This document shows, in pieces, positions 57,720 to 64,000 of a DNA stretch of 64,000 bases. Below the pieces are notes generated by a model that worked only from the letters and a program-made list of their open reading frames with translations, did no database searches and was not told the origin of the DNA. The stretch comes from Streptomyces sp. TSRI0107 (GTDB lineage Bacteria; Actinomycetota; Actinomycetes; Streptomycetales; Streptomycetaceae), in the NCBI RefSeq assembly GCF_001905845.1, contig NZ_LIVZ01000002.1, positions 558,001-622,000 on the forward strand. Direction: 5' to 3'. Within the stretch, counting starts at the first letter, position 1, and each line of letters begins with the position of its first letter. The position numbers were made by a program, and so were the translations under genes.

Positions 57720-59969
57720 TCACACTCCCAGCTGCAGACCGTCTGCGGCCTCCTCGACCATGGCGAGGCCGAGACGGCTGACCCGTACGGAGAAGGGGGC
57801 GCCCGCCACCCGCAGGCCGGTCAGGCAGAGCTCGCCCAGGGGGGCGGTGCGCACGGGGCGCAGGGTGACCGTGCGGGCGGGGGCGTCGGGGCGGATTCCG
57901 GCCAGGGTGGTCAGCAGGAGGACTCCGGCGGCCGCGGCGGTCGCGGCCGGCCGGCACGCGGCGGGGTGGGGCAGCGGGGCACTGCCGTCGGTGCGCTGCC
58001 GGCCCGCGTACATCTCCGGCAGCCGGTGGCCGAAGGCCTCCGCCGCCGCGACGACACCGCGCAGCAGGGACGTCGCCTCCTTCTCGTAGCCGGAGGCGGC
58101 GAGGCCCGCGACGGCGATCGCCGTCTCCTGGGTGCGTACGGCGCCGCTGCGGTGGCCGAAGGGGTTGTGGCCGGGCTCCTTCGCGCCCAGTCCGCGCAGG
58201 CCCCAGCCCGAGTCCATCGCCGGGCCGCCGAGCAGTCGGGCGAGCTGTTCGGTCCGCACCCGGTCGAGCAGGCCGGGCGCGTGCTCTCCCCCGCCGAGCA
58301 GTCCGGTGTCCAGGAGGTGAGCCGCGCCCGACCCCAGGTGGGGCACGGGGCGGCCGTCCGGGGTGAGTGCGGCGGCGGGGCGTCCGCCGCCGAGGCCGTC
58401 GATCCAGAAGTCCTCGTGGAACGCCGTCCGCAGGGCCTCGGCCCAGTGCCGCAGCCCGGCGCCGCCGGGTCTGCCGCAGGCGTCGAGCAGATCGGCGCCG
58501 AGCAGGGCGGCGCGGTGGGCGTGGGCCTGGGTCTCGCAGCGGACGGGGCCTGCGGGCTGGGGGTCGCGGAGGTAGGGGCCGTCGCCCACTGCGGTCCGCA
58601 GCCAGGTCAGACAGCGTTCGGCGGCCGGCAGCAGCTCCTCCGTCTCCGGGTCCGGCAGGCCCCAGCGGCGCGCCTCCGCGAGCAGTACGGGGAAGAGGAG
58701 GGTGGCCTCCGTACCGGTGCAGCCCGGCGGCAGATGCGGCCCGGCGTCCCGGCGCGGTCCGGGGATCAGGCCCGACTGCGGGCGGGTGCCGGTGACTTGC
58801 GTACGGGCGAGGGTGCGCAGGGTGCCGGCGGCGAGCCGGGTGCCGAGGGGCAGCGCCATCCGGGCCGCCGCGAGCGCTTCGGCGGGGGCGAGGCCGCAGC
58901 GCCAGGGCGCCCCGGCCGCGGGATAGGTGTCGGCCGGATGTTCCGGGTCGCGCAGCAGCAGGGCCTGGAGGTCTTCGACGCTGGTCCGCAGGAGTGCCTC
59001 GGCCCGGGGGTCGTCGCCCGTGGCGTGGGCGGGGGCGACCGGGCTCGTGGCGGCTCGGCCCACCGCCCGGACGGGCGGGGCGCCGTCCAGACGTACCCGC
59101 AGCTCCACGTCGGCGCTGCCGCCCGGTGGCAGTTCGAACTCCCAGCGCAGCAGCCCGGCGGAGGCCAGCGCGTCGGAGGGCGGCGGCTCGGCCGAGACCG
59201 ACGACGCGCCCGTGGGGCAGGACCAGCGCAGGCCCGAGTCGTGGACGCTGGCGGGTACCTCCGGGCCCGGGTCGCCCGCGGCGATGGCGCCGAGCGCGGC
59301 CAGGTCCGTGCCGAGCGCCACCTCCACCGGCAGGCGAAGGGGGCGGGTCGCGGCGCTGTGCAGGGTGATCCGTTCCGTGCCGTCCGCGTGGCGAGTGCGC
59401 TCGACGACGACGTCCGGGTCCGGTCCGCCGTGCGGGGACACGCTCAGCGTGCCCACGAAGCGGGCGCGGTCGGCGCCGGTCATCCGGGCCTGCACGGGGA
59501 GGGGTTCGCGCCCGGCCACCCGGAGCCGGCAGCGGGAGAGCAGGCGCCGCCCCGCGCGGTAGAACCCCTCCAGTCCGTGGCCGGTCAGCTGGCCATGCTC
59601 CGTGGAGACGGCGAGGCCCGGGAGGGCGACGCAGATGAGGGCGGTGTGCGTCGGGGGCAGTTCGCCTGCCCGGCGTGGTGGCGGGGACGGAGGGTGCGGG
59701 GACGGCGCGGGCCGCGGTGACTGCCGGGCGGGCCCGGCGGGCACCCACTGGACGCCGGGCCGGTCCGCGCCGGCCCCTGCGCCCGTCGCCCGTCCCTCAC
59801 CCGTGCCGTCCGGCACGGCCGCTCCCGCCGCTGTGTCCGAGGTTCGGTCGGCACCTGCCCGCGGGGGCGGCGGTCCGGTCCGGTCGCCGGGCGGGGCGAT
59901 CCGGGGGCTGCCGCCCAGGGGCGTGGGGTGGTGGGGAGCATCGGGCCAGGGCGGAGTCGGCTGGTGCAT
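57720..59969 (-). CDS. glycogen-debranching-enzyme-like protein
   Basis: A 749-residue protein. The N-terminal 90 residues are Pro-rich. A beta-sandwich domain similar to the N-terminal domain of archaeal and bacterial amylo-alpha-1,6-glucosidases follows (about 110-350: HTALICVALPGLAVSTEHGQ, VVVERTRHADGTERITLHSA). An (alpha/alpha)6 region then runs to the C terminus (GLIPGPR, GLRGLGAKEPGHNPFGHRSG with AVRTQETAIAV). GH-type catalytic acids are not securely visible. ATG at 59969 with GAGGAAG about 11 bases upstream. The longer in-frame extension to 61469 is the DUF4192 tail in another frame. Substrate unknown. Confidence 0.7.
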   Translation of the reverse strand: MHQPTPPWPDAPHHPTPLGGSPRIAPPGDRTGPPPPRAGADRTSDTAAGAAVPDGTGEGRATGAGAGADRPGVQWVPAGPARQSPRPAPSPHPPSPPPRRAGELPPTHTALICVALPGLAVSTEHGQLTGHGLEGFYRAGRRLLSRCRLRVAGREPLPVQARMTGADRARFVGTLSVSPHGGPDPDVVVERTRHADGTERITLHSAATRPLRLPVEVALGTDLAALGAIAAGDPGPEVPASVHDSGLRWSCPTGASSVSAEPPPSDALASAGLLRWEFELPPGGSADVELRVRLDGAPPVRAVGRAATSPVAPAHATGDDPRAEALLRTSVEDLQALLLRDPEHPADTYPAAGAPWRCGLAPAEALAAARMALPLGTRLAAGTLRTLARTQVTGTRPQSGLIPGPRRDAGPHLPPGCTGTEATLLFPVLLAEARRWGLPDPETEELLPAAERCLTWLRTAVGDGPYLRDPQPAGPVRCETQAHAHRAALLGADLLDACGRPGGAGLRHWAEALRTAFHEDFWIDGLGGGRPAAALTPDGRPVPHLGSGAAHLLDTGLLGGGEHAPGLLDRVRTEQLARLLGGPAMDSGWGLRGLGAKEPGHNPFGHRSGAVRTQETAIAVAGLAASGYEKEATSLLRGVVAAAEAFGHRLPEMYAGRQRTDGSAPLPHPAACRPAATAAAAGVLLLTTLAGIRPDAPARTVTLRPVRTAPLGELCLTGLRVAGAPFSVRVSRLGLAMVEEAADGLQLGV

Positions 59970-60226
59970 CGGGGGCGGCTTCCTCTGCGCGCTGTACGCC
60001 TGGGGCGAGGTCGGCGCCGGTCGCGGGGTTCCGGCAGGACGGGGTGGGGGCGGCGGCACGGCCCGTGCGGGTGTTCCGCCACTCAGGTGAACGGGCCGAG
60101 GCTGCTCCGGGTCACGGCCGTGATCGGCCGGGCCCGCGGAAACGCGGTAACTGTGAGGGATGCGGTGTCCGTGATGACGCCGGTGACGGTGGTTACGGCG
60201 GTGGCGGAGACGGACCGCACCGGGCG

Positions 60227-62356
60227 TCATGCCTCCTCCCGCCCACCGCTGCCCCCGGAGGGCAGGGCCCCCGGACACGTCCCACGACGCCGCGCACCGC
60301 CCGCGCCCCTGCCCGCCGAACGTGGCCGGGTGCCGCCGGCGCGGGCCGCGCCTGGATGGGTGCCGGCGGTTGTGGGGCGGGGGCGAGGCCGCGAGGGCTT
60401 CTTGGAGTCCGCACGGCCGGTAGGCACCGGGTCGGAGTCGGCGCGGTGGGGTGCCGGGCCGCGGGAGTCCGCGTGGTGCGGTGTTACGCCGCTGGAGTCC
60501 GCAGGGTGCGGAGCCACCTGGTCGGAGTCCGCAGGGGGCGCGGCGACCCGACCAGAGTTCGCAGGGCGCGGAGCCACCAGGCCGGAGTCCGCAACGGGCG
60601 GCGATGCCACATCGGAGTCCCCAGGGAGCGCGGCGACCCCGCCGGAATCCGCCGGGCGCAGAGCCACCAGGCCGGAGCCCACCCGGGGCGCCGCCGACCC
60701 ATCCGAGCTCGCGTGACGCGGCGCCACCGGATCGGAGTCCGCGCGGCCCGGTACTACCCCGCCGGAGTCCGCAACGGGCGGTGCTGCCCCATCGGAGTCC
60801 CCAGGGAGCGCGGCGACCCTGCCGGAGTCCCCAGGGGAGGGAGCCACCAGGCCGGAGCCCACCCGGGGCGCCGCCAACCCATCCGAGCTCGCATGCCGCG
60901 GCGCCACCGGATCGGAGTCCGCGCGGCCCGGTGCTACCCGGCCGGAATCCGCACCGCGCGGCGCCACCCGGCCGGAGCCCGCCCGGTGCGCCGCCCCACC
61001 GGAACCCCGCTCGTGCGGCGCCGCCTCCCCGAAATCCCGCCCGGCGTCCTCGTCGCGCGGCGCCAGCGACCGCCCGGCCGCCTCCGGCCCGCTCGGCACC
61101 GGACCTGTCGGCTCCAGATCCGCTGGGTCCGGGGCCCCGGCGGTGTCCGGTGTGGCTGCCGGCGGTCGGGGATCGGCGGCGGCCTGCGTGCGGTCGGTGC
61201 GTTCCGTGCGGAGGCAGCGGCGGATGGATTCCGGGTCCAGGCCCTCGTTGATCGCTTGGTGGAGGAGGCGGGCGAAGAGGTAGTCGGGGTCGGCGCCCAG
61301 GGCCATGGCCAGGGCCTCGCGGGCCTCCAGGTCGTCGCCGGTCGACCAGGCGACCCAGCCGGCGAGGGTGAGCGGTGCCGCGGCGTGCTCGCCGTAGGGG
61401 CCGACGCAGCGGCGGGCCAGTGTCCGCCAGAGACGCAGCGCGGGCCCGGCCTCGTCTCCTTCCATCCACTCCGCCGCGCGGTCACGGGTCGTGCGGTCCT
61501 GCAGACCGAGGATCAGCGCGGCGGCCTCGTCGTGGTCGACGAGGTCGTCGTCGCGGAGGTCCGCCAGGAGCGCCCCGGTCACCGGACGGGCCGTGGCCAG
61601 CCGCCCGATGATCCGTTCGGCCAGCGCCAGCGTCTCCTCGGCCACGCCGGCGCGGCCGGTGTCGTCGAGAATCCGGGGAACGAGGCTCATGCTGGCGGTG
61701 TCCAGGGCGATTTCCTGCTCCAGGGCGGCCCCGGTCTCCCAGGGGAGCAGCCGGGCCCGCAGTTCGCGCAGGGTGCCGCGCACCTGGAGCCCGGCGTAGG
61801 TGGCGGCGGCCGCCAGTACGGACGTGCCGGGCAGGCCCATCGGCTCGCCCTCCGGCGGGCAGCAGCCCGCCCTGTCGCAGCAGTACGACCAGAAGCGTCC
61901 GCCGGAGATGCACAGCGCTTCGACCACCGGTGCGCCGAGGAGACCGCACTCGATTCGCAGCCGCTCCGCCAGCGGGCGCAGCCGTTCCATCACCTCCCGG
62001 CCCGTCTCGCCCGGCCCGGGTTCCTGGCAGAGGTAGGCCACCATCCGCTCCGGCGGGGCTCCTCTGCGGGTGCTGCCCGTCATCAGACCGCGTGACAACT
62101 GGGCCGCGACCGGCGCCCAGTCGTCCGGGGTGGCGGGGATGCCGAGCCGGGCCCGGCCGCCGAACCTGCCGCCTCCGCCCCGGTCGTGGAGGGCGACCAG
62201 CACGATGCTGTCCTCGGGGCGGTACCCGAGCAGATACGGCAGGGCGTCGGCCAGTTCGGCCGGGGTGCGCAGGGTGACCCGGTGCGCCTCCCGTCCCGTG
62301 ATGCCGCCGTTTTCAGAGGTATTGAAGGGATCGGTGGTTTCGCCGTGATTCGTCAT
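60227..62356 (-). CDS. DUF4192 protein with long repetitive tail
   Basis: A 709-residue protein. The DUF4192 domain fills about residues 25-395 (LRTPAELADALPYLLGYRPE, DSIVLVALHDRGGGGRFGGR, MSLVPRILDDTGRAGVAEE, ESIRRCLRTE). It contains a CCDRAGCCPPEGEPMGL segment with four cysteines. The C-terminal third is a run of decapeptide units (consensus DSGRVAPRPA, with DSDPVAPRHA and DSGGVAALPG variants), then a basic end. Function of DUF4192 is unknown. A 180-bp segment is duplicated in the tail (about 60600-60779 and 60780-60959). The repeat region is likely disordered. ATG at 62356. Confidence 0.78.
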   Translation of the reverse strand: MTNHGETTDPFNTSENGGITGREAHRVTLRTPAELADALPYLLGYRPEDSIVLVALHDRGGGGRFGGRARLGIPATPDDWAPVAAQLSRGLMTGSTRRGAPPERMVAYLCQEPGPGETGREVMERLRPLAERLRIECGLLGAPVVEALCISGGRFWSYCCDRAGCCPPEGEPMGLPGTSVLAAAATYAGLQVRGTLRELRARLLPWETGAALEQEIALDTASMSLVPRILDDTGRAGVAEETLALAERIIGRLATARPVTGALLADLRDDDLVDHDEAAALILGLQDRTTRDRAAEWMEGDEAGPALRLWRTLARRCVGPYGEHAAAPLTLAGWVAWSTGDDLEAREALAMALGADPDYLFARLLHQAINEGLDPESIRRCLRTERTDRTQAAADPRPPAATPDTAGAPDPADLEPTGPVPSGPEAAGRSLAPRDEDAGRDFGEAAPHERGSGGAAHRAGSGRVAPRGADSGRVAPGRADSDPVAPRHASSDGLAAPRVGSGLVAPSPGDSGRVAALPGDSDGAAPPVADSGGVVPGRADSDPVAPRHASSDGSAAPRVGSGLVALRPADSGGVAALPGDSDVASPPVADSGLVAPRPANSGRVAAPPADSDQVAPHPADSSGVTPHHADSRGPAPHRADSDPVPTGRADSKKPSRPRPRPTTAGTHPGAARAGGTRPRSAGRGAGGARRRGTCPGALPSGGSGGREEA
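60440..60990. repeat. 30-bp units with 180-bp higher-order duplication
   Basis: About eighteen imperfect 30-bp units (GGAGTCCGC-like spacing) encode the decapeptide tail of the DUF4192 protein. Superimposed is a clean 180-bp duplication: the block around 60713-60760 recurs at 60893-60940 (GGCGCCACCGGATCGGAGTC) with few changes. It arose by recombination of in-frame units, so copy number may vary between strains. Confidence 0.8.
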
Positions 62357-62431
62357 GCGAAGACGATCTCGCGGACCACGAAACCCCGCTTGCCCTGTGG
62401 ATAACTCCGGTCAGGGACACGCCAGTCGTGG

Positions 62432-62893
62432 TCAGCGGTACCGGCGCTCGCCGTCCGCGCCCAGCGGCGACCACCACTGGTCGTAGTTGGTCGCGCCGTC
62501 GCCGAAGAATCCGGCGCGGCCTTCGACGATCAGGCCGTTCTCCCAGCGGAACACCTGCACGCCGAGGGCGTCGAGCACGTCGTAGGGAGAGGTGCTGCCC
62601 TCCGGGGCGCCGGGGCGTACCGCGCGCACCTTGACCACGTCCATGCACTCGTTGCCGCTGATCATCGAGGTGACCATCTCCACCTCGAAGTTCCCGCCCG
62701 CGGCTTCCGTCAACGCGCGCCGGAACGCGAGGAGTTCGTCGAGGCCGTTGTGCCAGCCGGCCTGCGCGTGACGGCCGGGGACCGAGAAGCGGACGTCCTC
62801 CGACCAGTACTTGGCGGCCTCCGCGCGGTCGAGGGACACGAGCGCCACGTATGCGTTCTCCACCAGCTCGGGGGTTATCTCAATCTCAGCCAT
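62432..62893 (-). CDS. NTF2-like/SnoaL-type protein
   Basis: A 153-residue cone-fold protein. The start is [20 protein letters not shown], with a core helix-strand set [40 protein letters not shown] and [23 protein letters not shown]2-like folds serve as small enzymes or binding proteins in natural product pathways (SnoaL-type cyclases, epoxide hydrolases). No catalytic Asp/His pair is certain. ATG at 62893 overlaps the polyketide synthase stop by eight bases, so it is coupled and probably tailors that product. Confidence 0.8.
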   Translation of the reverse strand: MAEIEITPELVENAYVALVSLDRAEAAKYWSEDVRFSVPGRHAQAGWHNGLDELLAFRRALTEAAGGNFEVEMVTSMISGNECMDVVKVRAVRPGAPEGSTSPYDVLDALGVQVFRWENGLIVEGRAGFFGDGATNYDQWWSPLGADGERRYR

Positions 62894-64000
62894 TGTGTTC
62901 GCTCCTTGAGCTCGTGACGGGAGTCGTCCGCTCGGCAAGCCATGAGTGGACGGCTCGTGCGGTGGTGCCGGCGTGCTCCTCGAGCATCGAGAAGTGGTCG
63001 CCGGGGGTCTCCTGCAGCGTGGCCTCGGGGGCCCAGGACGGCTTCGCGTCCGGCTGGGTGCCGGGCAGTGCGTCGGCCGCCCGCAGGAAGAGTGTGGGGG
63101 CGTCGGTGCCGGTCGGGGTCCAGTCCTCGAACACCCGGAAGTAGGCGCCCATGGCCGTCAGGGACCGGGTGTCGGTGTCCGCGTCCGAGCCGTGCCGGGT
63201 GAAGAGTCCGTCGGTGAGGGCGGTGGCGAGCGCGCCGCTGGTCTCCGCTTGCAGATAGGTGTCGAGGAGGATCAGCGCCGCCGGTGTCTCCCCGGTCTCG
63301 TCGAGCCGGGCGGCCACCGCCTGGGCGATCCAGCCGCCCGACGAGTAGCCGAGCAGCGCGACCGGCGCCCCGCCCGCGAACCGCCGTACCGCCTCGGTCT
63401 GGGCGTCGACCGCCGCCTCCCAGCGCGCGGGAAGGGGCTCGCCGGGAAGGAAGCCCGGCTCCGGCAGCGCCACCACCTCGCGCAGTCCGCGCAGGGTGCC
63501 CGCGAACCGGGCGAACTGTCCCGGCCCGGACTTCGCGACCAGTGCCGGGAAGCAGACCAGTGCGGGTGTGGCGGTGTCGCCGCCCGCCAGCCGCACCGGT
63601 TCGGGCCGCGGGTCCAGGTCGGCGGGGCCGGTGAAGGACGGCAGGAACCGGGAGGCCGTCTTGAGCAGTTCGATGCCGTCCAGGGTGCGGCCCGTCCGCC
63701 GGGCCTGCCGGAACAGGGCGCTGACGCTGTCGGCGCCGGGTTCCGCCGGGGCGGGGCGGTCGCTGAGCAGGTCGTCGCGCAGGCGGCCGGCGAGGGCGGG
63801 GAGGGTCGGGTGGTCGAACACCACGGTCGCCGCCAGTCGCAGGCCGGTGGCCCGCTCCAGCCGGTTGCGCAGTTCGACCGCGGTGAGGGAGTCCAGGCCC
63901 AGCTCGGGCAGTGATCCCCGCTCGTCGACCGTGTCGGGCGAGGGGAAGCCGAGGACGGCCGCCACCTCGGTGCGGACGGTGTCGCGCAGGGCGGCCTCCA
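62886..64000 (-). CDS. modular type I polyketide synthase, final ACP-thioesterase (partial)
   Basis: The C-terminal 371 residues of a large polyketide synthase, cut by the window edge (no start inside). The acyl carrier domain has the phosphopantetheine Ser in [19 protein letters not shown]. The thioesterase domain follows with [18 protein letters not shown] (catalytic Ser in GYSSG) and a C-terminal His in [15 protein letters not shown]; the Asp is likely in ILLDTYLQ. It releases or cyclises the chain. This is the last module, so the remaining modules lie to the right. The stop overlaps the NTF2-like gene. Confidence 0.92.
   Translation of the reverse strand, partial: EAALRDTVRTEVAAVLGFPSPDTVDERGSLPELGLDSLTAVELRNRLERATGLRLAATVVFDHPTLPALAGRLRDDLLSDRPAPAEPGADSVSALFRQARRTGRTLDGIELLKTASRFLPSFTGPADLDPRPEPVRLAGGDTATPALVCFPALVAKSGPGQFARFAGTLRGLREVVALPEPGFLPGEPLPARWEAAVDAQTEAVRRFAGGAPVALLGYSSGGWIAQAVAARLDETGETPAALILLDTYLQAETSGALATALTDGLFTRHGSDADTDTRSLTAMGAYFRVFEDWTPTGTDAPTLFLRAADALPGTQPDAKPSWAPEATLQETPGDHFSMLEEHAGTTARAVHSWLAERTTPVTSSRSEHNG

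Noticed and set aside
57720..61469. 1249-codon minus frame spanning the debranching protein and beyond
   Set aside because: Only the part from 59969 downward is protein-like. Upstream of that ATG the frame is Pro/Gly/Arg noise from the DUF4192 tail read in the wrong frame.
1..64000. CRISPR array, rRNA or intact tRNA genes
   Set aside because: No regular repeat-spacer series, no rRNA-like conserved stretches and no complete cloverleaf were seen.

Overview
The window is Streptomyces-type chromosomal DNA. It is very GC-rich, third codon positions are nearly all G or C, GTG and TTG starts are frequent, and long spurious antisense frames abound. Most of it is core genome. Diagnostic Streptomyces genes are cutRS, sepH, patA, hrdB, whiH and a parE/parC pair. 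The order RNA methyltransferase, KimA-like permease, two TrkA proteins, DUF3159, OB-fold protein, DUF3710, dut, DUF3093, DUF4193, suhB and principal sigma factor matches, from memory, the conserved order around Rv2689c-Rv2703 of Mycobacterium tuberculosis, with Streptomyces-specific insertions.

Layout. 1-1005: degraded DNA with an Rrf2 regulator fragment joined to the antisense remnant of a KdpD-like kinase; the rest is unassigned. 1006-10900: RNA methyltransferase, then a potassium locus made of a KimA-like importer, a divergent 31-residue membrane peptide and two RCK (TrkA-type) proteins, followed by DUF3159, an OB-fold protein and kdpDE. 11000-15000: DUF3710, dut, a hotdog thioesterase, DUF3093, an EcsC-like protein and DUF4193. 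15300-19900: cutRS, a 57-residue protein, an inositol-phosphatase family gene and ferrochelatase. 20100-25900: MFS transporter, FAD-linked lactone oxidase, sepH and sulfurtransferase. 26200-32600: VOC protein, a 182-bp MITE inserted exactly at the thymidine kinase stop codon, an alkaline-phosphatase superfamily protein, DUF5998 and patA. 32780-38060: HPr, a GntR regulator, an M23 peptidase behind a c-di-AMP riboswitch, and a paired M16 peptidase operon. 38330-49790: parC, a CobW GTPase, an iron-box-controlled ferredoxin-like gene, a CitAB-type two-component system, an ActP/DUF485 acetate symporter operon and parE. 50230-54500: zinc-ribbon protein, trypsin-like protease, hrdB and whiH. 54660-64000: an ABC transporter fused into one chain, a NrtR-type regulator, a debranching-enzyme family protein, a DUF4192 protein with a repetitive tail, an NTF2-like protein and the ACP-thioesterase end of a modular polyketide synthase, which marks the edge of a biosynthetic cluster lying to the right.

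Connections. Potassium and c-di-AMP form one theme: KimA-like transport, RCK proteins, KdpDE and a ydaO riboswitch on a wall hydrolase. Envelope homeostasis (cutRS, M23, M16, secreted protease) and cell division or development (sepH, whiH, hrdB) form others. Several promoters can be read directly: an ECF-type promoter for hrdB, a WhiG-like -10 for whiH, an iron box over a leaderless start, and an operator-like palindrome over the leaderless promoter of the NrtR-type gene. Most convergent gene ends carry perfect GC-rich hairpins.
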